Assembly: GCF_003952165.1 (NCBI RefSeq)
Contig: NZ_RXFT01000001.1
Span: forward strand, 1,116,001-1,180,000
Direction: 5' to 3'
Length of the DNA: 64,000 bases
DNA from: Variovorax guangxiensis
GTDB lineage: Bacteria > Pseudomonadota > Gammaproteobacteria > Burkholderiales > Burkholderiaceae_C
Both the position numbers and the translations under genes were made by a program. The notes under the pieces are model-generated. The model saw only the letters and a list, made by a program, of their open reading frames with translations. It was not told where the DNA came from and made no database searches. Position 1 is the first letter of the stretch; the number at the start of each line of letters is the position of its first letter. Of this stretch, positions 23,501 to 31,811 are shown in pieces.

Positions 23501-24038
23501 TTTCGCGGCGGCGCTCCTTGTACTTGGAGACGCCGGCGGCCTCCTCGAGGAAGAGGCGCAGCTCCTCGGGCTTGGATTCGATGATCCGGCTGATCGTGCC
23601 CTGCCCGATGATGGCGTAGGCGCGCGGGCCGAGGCCGGTGCCCAGGAACACGTCCTGCACGTCGCGGCGGCGCACCGGCTGGTTGTTGATGTAGTAGCTG
23701 CTGGTGCCGTCGCGGGTCAGCACCCGGCGCACCGCGATCTCGCTGAACTGGTTCCACTGGCCGCCGGCGCGGTGGTCGGCGTTGTCGAACACCAGTTCCA
23801 CGCTCGAACGGCTGGCCTGCTTGCGGGTCGTCGTGCCGTTGAAGATCACGTCCTGCATCGACTCGCCGCGAAGCTCCGAGGCGCGCGATTCGCCGAGCAC
23901 CCAGCGCACCGCATCCATGATGTTCGACTTGCCGCAGCCGTTGGGCCCGACGACGCCCACCAGTTGGCCCGGCAGCATGAAGTTGGTGGGTTCGGCGAAC
24001 GACTTGAAGCCCGATAGCTTGATGGAATTAAGACGCAC
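20523..24038 (-). CDS. smc: Chromosome segregation protein SMC
   Basis: ATPase of the condensin complex that compacts and organises the chromosome. The 1171-residue protein has an N-terminal Walker A loop (GPNGCGKSN), long coiled coils rich in Glu/Gln/Arg/Ala, a hinge in the middle (about residues 510-660), and a C-terminal head with the signature LSGGEKALTA and Walker B FCLLDEVDAPLDD. The start is a GTG at 24038 giving MRLNSIKLSGFKSF, the family N-terminus; the upstream ATG at 24158 would add an unlikely 40 residues. A perfect 8-bp hairpin lies in the leader. First gene of smc-zipA-ligA. Confidence 0.96.
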   Translation of the reverse strand: MRLNSIKLSGFKSFAEPTNFMLPGQLVGVVGPNGCGKSNIMDAVRWVLGESRASELRGESMQDVIFNGTTTRKQASRSSVELVFDNADHRAGGQWNQFSEIAVRRVLTRDGTSSYYINNQPVRRRDVQDVFLGTGLGPRAYAIIGQGTISRIIESKPEELRLFLEEAAGVSKYKERRRETENRLGDTRENLTRVEDILRELNANLEKLEKQAEVAARYNALQGDATKKQHQLWFLKRSESNADQAKIKADSERAINDLESRTADLRHIEAELETVRQAHYGAGDQVNQAQGKLYEASAEVGRLEGEIRFVVEGRQRVEQRLVQLREQMGQWGRRREEAEAEIETLAGAGVDAEEQAIMLAAQLEEHDARMPELEEAVQRAQDEANAQRTTVSQVQQQIQVLAADQRNIEEQSRQLMQRSERLRADQNALAAPDEARLLDMQEQYAMAQEAASESDARLQELLEAVPQLDDDRRTKQQAVNTEGARHAEFSARLEALRALQEKVKTDGKLAPWLAKHGLEGLQGLWSRIHIEQGWENALEAALRERLGALEVSRLEMVRAFGNDAPPAKLAFYSPPAAGVPEGSATLPRLSSLLRLNDAGQQALLNDWLHGCYTAASFEEALAQRGSLQPGEVIYVQSGHAVSAHSVNFYAPDSEQAGLLARQQEMENLERQLRAQTLITEEARTALVRAEAAYADAASRLVTARREAAETQSRAHELQVETLRMTQLAEQTRARSQQLSADIGEVDAQLEELQERRIAAEGRFEELDMQLADAQERHAELDERVIEANRALAASREQHRSLERQAQEATFSQRTLEARRAELNRSIETAAQQTVALTDEDERARAELGRLSDAAAQAGLQDALALKLERETALGAARSQYDDLTLKLRASDERRLQLERELDPLRQRITEFQLKEQAARLGVEQYQQLLDDAGADLEAIEKSIETDKVRLTGLQGEIDRLNREVAALGAVNLAALDELAIASERKTFLDAQSADLNEAIGTLEDAIRKIDAETRDLLGGTFKIVNEHFSRMFPELFGGGNAKLMMTGDEILDSGVQVMAQPPGKKNQTIHLLSGGEKALTAIALVFAIFQLNPAPFCLLDEVDAPLDDANTERYAKLVSAMSRETQFLFISHNKIAMEMAEQLIGVTMQEQGVSRIVAVDMESAVSMVEAA

Positions 24039-24052
24039 GACTTGTCGGCCTG

Positions 24053-24072
24053 CCTTGGCTGTAGAGCCAAGG
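24053..24072 (-). repeat. Perfect inverted repeat in the smc leader
   Basis: CCTTGGCT and AGCCAAGG form an 8-bp stem with a four-base loop, ending 15 bases upstream of the smc GTG. There is no T-run after it, so it is not a typical terminator. It could be an operator or an mRNA hairpin; the sequence does not decide. Confidence 0.45.
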
Positions 24073-24152
24073 TATTGATTTGTAAGGAAAATTGCACGGG
24101 CCCGCAGCTTGCAGCAGGCCGCCGCCCCAGCCGTGGATGATAACGTCAGGGC

Positions 24153-24935
24153 ATGCACGATTCCCCGGTTTCACCCCTCGCCGCACGATGGGCCCGCCGC
24201 CCGGCGCGCATGGCCACCCGGCTTGCCGTTCTGCTCGCCGCCCTGGTCGGCATGGCCGGCTGTTCGTCGATGCGCGACACCGAGCGTGCCGAGCCCTACA
24301 CCAACCAGGAGTGGCTGCAGTCCGGCGCCAACCGCATCGCCAATCTCTCGCTGCGCGACAACCTGCAGTCGGTGCGGCGGGTGCAGAGCACGCTCTACAA
24401 GCGCAACCCACGCGAATGGCGCAAGTCGGCCGCCAGCATGGACGAAGCCATCCAGCGCGCCTGGGATGCCGTGCTCAAGGGCCCGCCACTGCCCGAACTC
24501 AAGGGCGCCAGCGGCATCGACGCCATCCGCATGGCCTTCGACACCACGCCGCAGGGCTACCAGGGCGACCGCGTCGCGGCGCTGGTCTACGGCTGGGCCA
24601 CCATGCTCAAGCAGGCCAACGGCGACACCTGGGACCAGACCATGCTCGACGGCGTCAACGCCGAGAACAGCTTCCGGGCCGCGCGCAACTTCGAGATCTC
24701 GCTGTGGCTGATCTCCTCCAAGACCGGCCCCGACGGCCAGCCACTGCTGCTGGCCACCGAGATCAGCGACCGCGGCCGCAATCTCGTGGCCGACCGCGAA
24801 CTGTCGAAGGTGGTGGCGCGCCTCGACCTCATGGCTGCACAGGCGGACGAGAAATACCGCCGGGCTGCGCTCGACTTCGGGCAGAACTGGGTGATGGGGG
24901 TGGTCATGCCCCTGTTCACGCTCGTGCCCAAATGA
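24153..24935 (+). CDS. Uncharacterised lipoprotein
   Basis: A 260-residue protein, divergent from smc. A long basic N-terminus leads to a hydrophobic segment ending LVGMAGCSS, a lipobox. An internal ATG at 24210 (MATRLAVLLAALVGMAGCSS) would give a more usual signal length, and neither start has a good ribosome site. The mature part contains DNLQSVRRVQSTLYKRNPREW and a segment near GVNAENSFRAARNFEISLW. I do not recognise an enzyme family. An outer-membrane or periplasmic lipoprotein is the most that can be said. Confidence 0.72.
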   Translation: MHDSPVSPLAARWARRPARMATRLAVLLAALVGMAGCSSMRDTERAEPYTNQEWLQSGANRIANLSLRDNLQSVRRVQSTLYKRNPREWRKSAASMDEAIQRAWDAVLKGPPLPELKGASGIDAIRMAFDTTPQGYQGDRVAALVYGWATMLKQANGDTWDQTMLDGVNAENSFRAARNFEISLWLISSKTGPDGQPLLLATEISDRGRNLVADRELSKVVARLDLMAAQADEKYRRAALDFGQNWVMGVVMPLFTLVPK

Positions 24936-25069
24936 GCCGGGCGGGCGCGTCTCTTGCTGCACGCCGTTACGCGATGGCCGCGGGTGGCAAGCCGAAGCAG
25001 AAAACCGCCCCCTAGAATGGCCCGGCCCTCCCCCTCTCTTCCTCAACCCATGCGAGGCAGCAGCAACTC

Positions 25070-25762
25070 ATGAGCTCCATCAACTTCATCGGCGGCGAAA
25101 AAGGCGGTGTAGGCAAGTCGGTCACCGCGCGGGTGCTGGCCCAGTACTTCATCGACCACAGCCGGCCCTTCACCGGCTTCGACACCGACCGCTCGCACAG
25201 CTCCTTCACCCGCTTCTACGAAGGCTTCGCCTCGCCGGTGGTGGTCGACAGCTTCGAGGGCCTGGACACGGTCGTCAACGGCTTCGAGACCAATCCGCAG
25301 CAGAGCGTGATCGTCGACCTCGCGGCGCAGACGCTGGCGCCGCTGGCGCGCTGGATCAAGGAATCGGACCTCTTCGACGTGTTCGCCGAAATCGGCGTCA
25401 CCGTCAACTTCTGGCACGTGCTGGACGACGGCAAGGACTCGACCGACCTGCTCGGCACGCTGATCGACACCTTCGGCAACCGCCCCAACTACATCGTGGT
25501 GCAGAACTACGGACGCGGCAGCGACTTCGGCATGCTGCTGGGCTCGCAGTCGCTATCGAAGGCCACCGCGAACGGCGCCCGCGTGATCGCCCTGCCGCGC
25601 CTGCACGACGCGAGCATGCGCAAGATCGACGCGCAGAACACCAGCTTCTGGAAGGCCGTGAACGACCGCGACGGCCCGCATGCGCTGGGCCTGCTGGAGC
25701 GCCAGCGGGTGAAGTCGTGGCTGGCCACGGCCTACGCGGCCTTCGACACGCTGCCCCTTTGA
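25070..25762 (+). CDS. ParA/MinD-type P-loop ATPase
   Basis: A 230-residue protein starting MSSINFIGGEKGGVGKSVTA, with a deviant Walker A motif (KGGVGKS) typical of ParA/MinD/MobD ATPases. FDTDRSH follows where the A' motif is expected and IVDLAAQT at the Walker B position. There is no adjacent parB or parS-like gene and no membrane-targeting helix. In related genomes such proteins are sometimes called mobilization-type ATPases, but no mobilization gene is nearby. It stands alone between a lipoprotein gene and a GYF_2 protein. Confidence 0.8.
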   Translation: MSSINFIGGEKGGVGKSVTARVLAQYFIDHSRPFTGFDTDRSHSSFTRFYEGFASPVVVDSFEGLDTVVNGFETNPQQSVIVDLAAQTLAPLARWIKESDLFDVFAEIGVTVNFWHVLDDGKDSTDLLGTLIDTFGNRPNYIVVQNYGRGSDFGMLLGSQSLSKATANGARVIALPRLHDASMRKIDAQNTSFWKAVNDRDGPHALGLLERQRVKSWLATAYAAFDTLPL

Positions 25763-25841
25763 GCCTTCGCCCGGTCGGTCGAGGCTGCGCGCGCTCGGGC
25801 AGACCCTGCATCCCACAAGAACAGAAAGAGGGAGATTCGCC

Positions 25842-26552
25842 TTGCACATCCACGTCAACCGGAACGGCCAGGCCTTCGGCCCCTACGAAGAGAGCGAGGC
25901 CAGGGCGCTCTATGCCCGGGGCAACATCGCCGCCACGGACATGGTCTGGCGCGAGGGCATGGCCGAATGGCAGACGGCCCTGCAGATGTTCGGCGATCGG
26001 GCGACGCAGCCCGGTGCGCCTGCCGCCGTCTCGCCACCTCCCTTGCCGCCGCAGCAGGTGCCCGCGGTGCCGGGCTACGCCGCGCCGCCGTCCTCCTACG
26101 GAAAGCAGACCGTGGTCCCGCAACAGGACCTGCCGCCCAGGCTGCATTGGGCGCTGGTCCTGTTGTTCACGGTGCTGAGCTTCGGCATCTTTGCCCTCGT
26201 CTGGCCCTTCATCCAGTCGACCTGGGTGCGCAAGATCGATCCTCGATCCAATGCGACCCTGTACCTGATCGGCTACATGATCCTGGCGGTCATCGGGGGC
26301 CTGATGGACAGCGCCTCCGACTCCTCGGGCAACCAGGGGCGTGACCTGCTGCTGCAGATCCTGTCGTACGTGCTCTTCTATTGCGGGTGCTACTCGATGA
26401 GGCGCTCGATGATCGAGCACTACAACAATGTCGAACCGATCGGACTCAGGCTCTCCGCAGCCATGACCTTCTTCTTCGCCATCTTCTACCTGCAGTACCA
26501 CATGACGCGGATCGCCAGGTGGAAGGCGACCGGAGACATCACGCCGCAGTAG
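25842..26552 (+). CDS. GYF_2-domain membrane protein with C-terminal DUF4234-like region
   Basis: Translation starts at a TTG (25842) behind AGGGAG. The N-terminal 50 residues match the GYF_2 (DUF4339) fold: HVNRNGQAFGPYEESEARALYARGNI, then TDMVWREGMAEW. A Pro-rich linker (about 62-105) leads to about four membrane segments with FGIFALVWPFIQSTWVRKI and a closing FYLQYHMTRIARWK, resembling DUF4234 proteins. The architecture suggests a membrane protein with a cytoplasmic peptide-binding module; no substrate or partner is evident. It ends 28 bases before the convergent ketoreductase. Confidence 0.78.
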   Translation: MHIHVNRNGQAFGPYEESEARALYARGNIAATDMVWREGMAEWQTALQMFGDRATQPGAPAAVSPPPLPPQQVPAVPGYAAPPSSYGKQTVVPQQDLPPRLHWALVLLFTVLSFGIFALVWPFIQSTWVRKIDPRSNATLYLIGYMILAVIGGLMDSASDSSGNQGRDLLLQILSYVLFYCGCYSMRRSMIEHYNNVEPIGLRLSAAMTFFFAIFYLQYHMTRIARWKATGDITPQ

Positions 26553-26580
26553 CCGCCGCCGTGTTCCGGAGCAGGGTCCC

Positions 26581-27312
26581 TCAGATCATTCCGCCGTTGA
26601 TCGAGATCACCTGCCCCGTGATGTAGCCCGCATCCTCGCTCGCGAGGAACGAGGCCAGCGCCGCCACTTCCTGCGGCGTCCCGGCGCGCTTCACCGGCAC
26701 CATCTGGTTGATGACGGCGGGGTCGAACACCGCATCGGCCATCGGCGACGAGATGATCCCCGGCGCGATGGCGTTCACCGTCACGCCGCGCGAGGCCACT
26801 TCGAGCGACAGCGCCTTGGTCGCGCTGTTCAGCGCACCCTTGGCCGCGGCGTAGTTGACCTGCCCCCTGTTGCCCGCGATGGCCGCCACCGACGAGATGT
26901 TCAGGATGCGCCCCCAGCGCGTGCGCATCATCGGCAGCAGCAGCGGCTGCGTGACGCGGAAGAAGCCGTTGAGCGACACGTCGATCACCTTGTGCCACTG
27001 GTCGGCGCGCATGCCGGGCAGCACGGCGTCGTCGTGCACGCCCGCGTTGTTGACGAGGATCTGCACCGGCCCGCCTTCGAGGATGCGCGCGCAGGCGGCT
27101 GCCGAAGCCTCGTCGCTGCACAGGTCGAAGACGTGGCATTCGGCCTTGCCGCCCGAAGCCGTGATCGATGCCGCCAGCTGCTCGACCGCCTCGGGCCGCG
27201 AATTGGCGTGCAGCAGCACCGTGGCGCCGTCGCGCGCCAGGCGCTCGGCCATGGCGGCACCGAGCGCGCCGCTGGCGCCCGTGATCAGTGCGCGTTTTCC
27301 TTCGAGGCTCAT
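26581..27312 (-). CDS. fabG: 3-ketoacyl-ACP reductase of the polyene-like operon
   Basis: Short-chain dehydrogenase of 243 residues that reduces beta-ketoacyl-ACP with NADPH. It shows the cofactor motif TGASGALGAAMAE, NNAG, and the Ser-Tyr-Lys triad (SSVAAI, then YAAAKGAL), and ends with the FabG-type GQVISINGGMI. It is the last gene of the ten-gene minus-strand operon and overlaps the dehydratase stop by four bases. Context ties it to the specialised acyl chain of this cluster rather than primary fatty-acid synthesis. Confidence 0.9.
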   Translation of the reverse strand: MSLEGKRALITGASGALGAAMAERLARDGATVLLHANSRPEAVEQLAASITASGGKAECHVFDLCSDEASAAACARILEGGPVQILVNNAGVHDDAVLPGMRADQWHKVIDVSLNGFFRVTQPLLLPMMRTRWGRILNISSVAAIAGNRGQVNYAAAKGALNSATKALSLEVASRGVTVNAIAPGIISSPMADAVFDPAVINQMVPVKRAGTPQEVAALASFLASEDAGYITGQVISINGGMI

Positions 27313-27791
27313 GGAGACGGCGTGCTTTCTTGTGCTGCCGCGGCGAGCGGCGTGTTCAGGACCACCACGGCGCGGCCTTCGGCCAGCATGCGGCCGTCCT
27401 CGGCCGCCACCGTGAATTCATAGAGGATTTGCCGGTCGTCGCCCGACAGGCGCCGGGCCCCGACTTGCAGGGCGCCGGCCACGTCGTCCAGCCGCGCCAC
27501 CGCCAGCCTCACGTTGCGCGCGCTCGCGAGAAAGCCGGCCGACGGCGCGCTGCCCTCCTCTGCCAGCAGGCAGCCATGCAGGGCCATGGCCTGCGCGGCG
27601 TATTCGATGGCGTTCGGCGCCAGCAGCCCGCTTTCGGTGCGCAGAGGGTTGTCTGCCAGCGCGTGGGTGGTGGTGGTACAGCGGATGGATTCGGTGTCCC
27701 AGCCTTCGAGCCGCTCCAGCAGGCACATGCTGCCGCTGTGCGGAATGCGCAGGGCGATGCCCGCGCGGTCGAGCGTCTGTGGCGCGGTCAA
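27309..27791 (-). CDS. Hotdog-fold 3-hydroxyacyl-ACP dehydratase (ApeP-like)
   Basis: A 160-residue dehydratase-like protein with IPHSGSMCLLERLEGWD, DNPLRTESGLLAPNAIEYAAQA and a beta-rich end. The His in IPHSGSM and Glu in NAIEYAAQAMALHG match the positions used by hotdog dehydratases of aryl-polyene clusters. The start is a TTG at 27791 that overlaps the methyltransferase stop (TTGA), and it is coupled to the downstream ketoreductase by ATGA. It is the second dehydratase domain of the operon; the other is fused to the AMP-ligase. Confidence 0.83.
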   Translation of the reverse strand: MTAPQTLDRAGIALRIPHSGSMCLLERLEGWDTESIRCTTTTHALADNPLRTESGLLAPNAIEYAAQAMALHGCLLAEEGSAPSAGFLASARNVRLAVARLDDVAGALQVGARRLSGDDRQILYEFTVAAEDGRMLAEGRAVVVLNTPLAAAAQESTPSP

Positions 27792-28558
27792 GCGGCCGGC
27801 TCCAGGTCGGCCACCAGCAGCACGTTGGCGAAGGGAGTGCCTTCGCTCATCGGAATGCTCTGCACTCGGAAGCCCAGGCGGTCCAGCACAGCCGTCCACT
27901 CGGCCAGCGGACGGCCCCAGGTCGGCGAGACCTTGTGGCCGCGGATGCGCGTGACCGTGCGGTCCACCCACTGGCTGATGGCGAAGCCGCGCCGGCTGGA
28001 CGCATCGCCCACGCGCAGCAGCAGCCGCGCGTGCGGGTTGCCGCCACGGCGCAGTGCGTCGCGCACGCGCAGCAGCACGCCCTCCTGCGCTTCGAGGTTG
28101 ACGTAGTGCAGCACGTCGAGGATCACGACGAGGTCGCACTCGGGCAGATCGGCCTTGCACATGTCGGCGCAGACCAGCCGGGGCGTGGGCTCCAGGTGGC
28201 CGATGGAGGCCTCGGCGCGCGCCACGTCCTTGGGCATGAGCTCGATGCCGGTGTAGTCCGCGCCGTGCGGCGTGGCGTCCCACGACGAGGGCCATCGGCC
28301 CTGCTTCTGCATCGCGCTCATCGAGGCCAGCAGGCTCGCGAAAAGGCCCTGGCCGCAGCCGATGTCGACCACGCGCTGGTGCTGCGCGCCGAAGAGCCGG
28401 CGTTCGAGGAGCCCGCGGAACACCGGGTCGCGTCCCAGCTTCCCGCGCGCGAAGTGCCAGGCGAAGTTGCCACCCTTCTTGTACGGAATGGTGGCGGCCT
28501 CGTGCAGCTCGCGCCACGCGACCTCGGTCGAAAGCGAAGGCGACATCGCGGCGTTCAT
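27788..28558 (-). CDS. Class I SAM-dependent methyltransferase
   Basis: A 256-residue protein with the AdoMet motif VVDIGCGQGLFASLL (motif I), YTGIELMPKD for motif II and DLVVILDVLHYV near motif III/IV. It probably methylates an oxygen or carbon of the cluster product; methyltransferases of this kind are common in aryl-polyene and xanthomonadin clusters. It overlaps the deacetylase stop and the dehydratase start by four bases each, so translation is coupled on both sides. Confidence 0.85.
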   Translation of the reverse strand: MNAAMSPSLSTEVAWRELHEAATIPYKKGGNFAWHFARGKLGRDPVFRGLLERRLFGAQHQRVVDIGCGQGLFASLLASMSAMQKQGRWPSSWDATPHGADYTGIELMPKDVARAEASIGHLEPTPRLVCADMCKADLPECDLVVILDVLHYVNLEAQEGVLLRVRDALRRGGNPHARLLLRVGDASSRRGFAISQWVDRTVTRIRGHKVSPTWGRPLAEWTAVLDRLGFRVQSIPMSEGTPFANVLLVADLEPAA

Positions 28559-29400
28559 GGTTTCAGCCCTTCCGGCAGGGTCACGGAGCGCAGTCCATCG
28601 GCGCGCAGGCGTTCGAGCAACAAGGGCAATACCTCCAGCAAAACAGGTTGTCCCGCAGCGGTGCGCGCGGCGTTGCCGTCATGCAGCAACAGGATGTCGC
28701 GCGCCTGCAGGTTGCGGCTCAGGCGCGCCATCACCTTGGCGGCGTCGCCCTCGCGGGTGTCGAAGCCGCGCCGCGTCCAGCTCACGAGCGAGAGGCCGAG
28801 GCGGTGCAGCACGGGTTCCAGGAACGGGTTGCGCAGGCCGGCCGGCGCGCGGAAACAGGTCGGGCGCTGGCCGGTGACCTCGGCGAGGATGTCCTGCGCC
28901 CGCGCGATCTCGGCGGCGAAACCGCGCGGCCCGAGAAACGAGAAGTTGTGCCGGTGCCGCGCCGTGTGGTTCTGGATGCTGTGGCCACGCGCGACGATCT
29001 CGCGCGCCAGCGCCGGCTGCGCCAGCACCCGCTCGGCGATGCAGAAGAAGGTGGCGCGCTGGCCGTGCGCATCGAGCAGGTCGAGCACGCGTGGCGTGAC
29101 CTCGGGCTCGGGGCCGTCGTCGATGGTGATGGCGACTTCGCGCCGCGCCGCGGCCGCCTCGGGCAGCCGGGTGACGTTCGGGCCCAGCAGGCTGCTGCGC
29201 GGCGTGAGGCCCGCGCCGGTGATCAGCGCGTGGTTCAGCACGATTGCGCCCACGGCCCACGGCAAGGCGCCCGGCACCAGCACGCCCGCGCCGATGGCTG
29301 CCACGTGCCAGGCCGCGCTGGCGCGGATGGCCGGCGGCCAGGGCCAGGATTCGTTGGTGGACGCGGGAGCGGAAGACATGGCGCCGGATTTTCCCCTCAT
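28555..29400 (-). CDS. Polysaccharide deacetylase (NodB-like) family protein
   Basis: A 281-residue protein with an N-terminal hydrophobic region (about residues 30-60) followed by a NodB homology domain. Motif 1 is TIDDGPEP (catalytic Asp), motif 2 HSIQNHTARH (metal His residues), motif 3 RAPAGLRNP, and a late LLHDGN. The usual reaction is removal of N- or O-acetyl groups from polysaccharides. Its presence inside an acyl/polyene operon suggests it acts on a sugar or lipid head group of the exported product, which is inference. The ATG at 29400 overlaps the MMPL exporter stop by four bases. Confidence 0.87.
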   Translation of the reverse strand: MRGKSGAMSSAPASTNESWPWPPAIRASAAWHVAAIGAGVLVPGALPWAVGAIVLNHALITGAGLTPRSSLLGPNVTRLPEAAAARREVAITIDDGPEPEVTPRVLDLLDAHGQRATFFCIAERVLAQPALAREIVARGHSIQNHTARHRHNFSFLGPRGFAAEIARAQDILAEVTGQRPTCFRAPAGLRNPFLEPVLHRLGLSLVSWTRRGFDTREGDAAKVMARLSRNLQARDILLLHDGNAARTAAGQPVLLEVLPLLLERLRADGLRSVTLPEGLKP

Positions 29401-31811
29401 GCGCCGCGCGAAGCCTTCGAAGGCCCCACTCGCCGCGCGAAAGCCGCCGACAGCAGCAGCGCCAGCAGCGCCCCCGGCGCGACCACCCGGCCGATGGACG
29501 ACAGCGCCGGAATGTCGGAGATCGCGATCAGCCCGAAGGACACCACGGTCGTCAGGTTGGCCAGCATCAGCGAGGCCAGCGTGTCTTCGTCGGCCCTGCC
29601 GGTCGTGCGCAGCTGGTCGAAGAAGAGCGCGTAGTTCGAGCCCACCGCCACGATCAGCAGCAGCCCCACCAGGTGCAGGATGCCCAGCGCCGCCTGCAGC
29701 ACCGCCATGCCTCCGAGCGTGAGCACCACTGCGAACAGCAGCGGCTGACACACGGCCAGCAGCCGGCGCCACGAGCGCAGGTAGATGCCGAGCAGCACCA
29801 CCACCGCCAGCGCGCCGAGCAGCACCTGCACGAAGGCCTCGTGCAGGTAGCGCTGGTACAGGCTGGCCAGCTCGCGCCCCACGTCGACCACCTGCACTTC
29901 GGGCAGACCCGCCAGCGCCGCTTCGAGGCGGCCCTGGTCGAACTTCGCGCCGGGGTGCAGCACCACCAGCGTGCCCCAGCCGCCGCCAGGGCGCTGGTAC
30001 ATCAGCGTGTTCAGGACCGGCCCCAGCGGCCCCTCGGCCAGTTCGGCGCGCTGCACCGGCGGCAGCTTGCGCGCGGCCTCGATGTCGGCCAGGAAGGGCT
30101 CGAGCCGCGAGGCCGGCAGCGGCAGGCCCTTGGTGGCCTCGGCCAGATTGGCGCGCAGGGTCGCGGCATCGGGCAGGCCCGCGATGCGCGCGAGCTGCAC
30201 CTCCATGCTCGGCAGCACGCGGGTGACGGTCTCGTAGCCGACCAGTTCGCCGCTGTCGACCAATGCATCCAGCTTCGCGGCGGCCGCCTCGGTGTGGCGC
30301 AGCGCGGCCTGCTCGTCGTCGCCGAAGGCGACCACCAGCACGCCGCCGTCGCTGGCGCCGATGTCGTTGCGCAGCATTTCGTCGAGCTGCTGGGAAGCCT
30401 TGGGCACCGGGCTCATGGCGCCGAGGTCGGCGCGCCACAGGTGGCCGCCCTGCCACAGCACCAGCGCCAGCGCCGCCACGCCCAGCGCTGCCAGCGGCCA
30501 GCGCAGGCGCGGCAGGCCGCGTACCAGCGCGCCTGCCAGCTGCGCCATGTAGCGGCGCATGCCCATGCCGGTGGCGCCATCGGGTGCCAGCACCGGCAGC
30601 ACGTAGCGCGTGGCCAGCGCGGCCGAGACGAGCCCGGCGATGGAGAACACGCCCAGTTGCGCCAGCCCCGGGAAGCCCGAGAACACCAGCGCCGCGAAGC
30701 CGCACACCGAGGTCAGCAGCCCCAGCCGCACGGTGGGCCAGTTCAGGTCGCGCCAGCGCTGCCAGCCGGTACCGGCCACCGCGCCCGCGCCGACCTGGCG
30801 CGCCTGGATCAGGTAGTAGATGGCGTAGTCGACCGTCTCGCCGATCAGGGTGCTGCCGAAGCCCAGCGTAAGGCCGTGCACGGAGCCGAACACCAGGCTC
30901 ACGCTCGCGGTGCCGATCACCACGCCGGTGGCCACCGGCAGGAAGGCGATCACCAGCGCGCGCGGCGAGGCGAAAGCCAGAAGCAGCAGCCCGCCCATGA
31001 CGATGCCGCCCACCACGGCGAGATGGATCGCCTCGGTCTTGATCTTGTCGCGGCTCATCACCGAGAACACCGGCGGGCCGCTCAGCAGCAGCTTGGGAGC
31101 CTCGGCGCCCATGCCGCGCGTCGCGGCCTCGTAGGCCGAGTGCACGCGGGCGATGGCGACGGCCTGCGCGTCGAGGTCGCTGCCGGCGGCGCGCGTGGTG
31201 GCGATCATCAGCGCGCGCGGCGCGGTGCGCGACATCCACACGCCGTCCTCGCTGCGCGGCGAGCTGGCCGGCACCAGCTCCATGGCGATGCGCTGCGTCT
31301 CGCCGGTCGGGTCGCGGTCGAGGAAGGGCTTGATCACGTTGCCGGCCGGCGTGCCCAGCATCGACAGAGTCTCGTTGATCGCGTCGCGCAGGCCCTCGAC
31401 CGTGAAATGCCCCGGATTCATGCCCGGCGAGAGCTGGTAGCGGTGCTGGAACACCCAGGTGCCGCTGTCGCTCCAGTCGCTCACGTCGCCGTTCTGCACC
31501 AGCTCGAAGAGCTTGCTCTCGCGCATTTCCTTCGCAACCGCGCGCGACACGGTGGCCCGCTGCGCCGTGCTGCCGCCTTCGATGCCCAGCATCAGCGTGC
31601 GCGAGGCAACGCCGCTTTGCAGCTGCTCGATCAGCACGCGCTGGCGCACGTCGGGGCTCTTGGGCAGGAAGGCCGAGAGATCGGCGCCGATCTGCGTGCG
31701 CGCGATGACCACCACGCCGCACAGCAGCACCAGCAGCCATGCCAGCAGCACGGCCGCCCTGCGCCTCCAGGCCGGCGGACCGCCCGCCTGCTGCAGCTGC
31801 CCCGGCTGCAT
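29397..31811 (-). CDS. MMPL/RND-family lipid exporter
   Basis: An 804-residue inner-membrane transporter. The first membrane helix is AAVLLAWLLVLLCGVVVIA, followed by a large periplasmic domain (about 45-240), a block of helices including FGSTLIGETVDYAIYYLIQARQ, a second periplasmic domain (about 420-630) and a last block of helices. The repeat of one helix plus domain plus five helices is the RND/MMPL fold. In aryl-polyene clusters such proteins, with a LolA-like partner, move the product to the outer membrane. The ATG at 31811 shares a base with the LolA-like stop codon. Confidence 0.93.
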   Translation of the reverse strand: MQPGQLQQAGGPPAWRRRAAVLLAWLLVLLCGVVVIARTQIGADLSAFLPKSPDVRQRVLIEQLQSGVASRTLMLGIEGGSTAQRATVSRAVAKEMRESKLFELVQNGDVSDWSDSGTWVFQHRYQLSPGMNPGHFTVEGLRDAINETLSMLGTPAGNVIKPFLDRDPTGETQRIAMELVPASSPRSEDGVWMSRTAPRALMIATTRAAGSDLDAQAVAIARVHSAYEAATRGMGAEAPKLLLSGPPVFSVMSRDKIKTEAIHLAVVGGIVMGGLLLLAFASPRALVIAFLPVATGVVIGTASVSLVFGSVHGLTLGFGSTLIGETVDYAIYYLIQARQVGAGAVAGTGWQRWRDLNWPTVRLGLLTSVCGFAALVFSGFPGLAQLGVFSIAGLVSAALATRYVLPVLAPDGATGMGMRRYMAQLAGALVRGLPRLRWPLAALGVAALALVLWQGGHLWRADLGAMSPVPKASQQLDEMLRNDIGASDGGVLVVAFGDDEQAALRHTEAAAAKLDALVDSGELVGYETVTRVLPSMEVQLARIAGLPDAATLRANLAEATKGLPLPASRLEPFLADIEAARKLPPVQRAELAEGPLGPVLNTLMYQRPGGGWGTLVVLHPGAKFDQGRLEAALAGLPEVQVVDVGRELASLYQRYLHEAFVQVLLGALAVVVLLGIYLRSWRRLLAVCQPLLFAVVLTLGGMAVLQAALGILHLVGLLLIVAVGSNYALFFDQLRTTGRADEDTLASLMLANLTTVVSFGLIAISDIPALSSIGRVVAPGALLALLLSAAFARRVGPSKASRGA

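Noticed and set aside
25013..25018. TAGAAT as a -10 element for the ParA-like gene
   Set aside because: The -10 match is good, but the expected -35 position reads AGCCGA, so I did not list it as a promoter.
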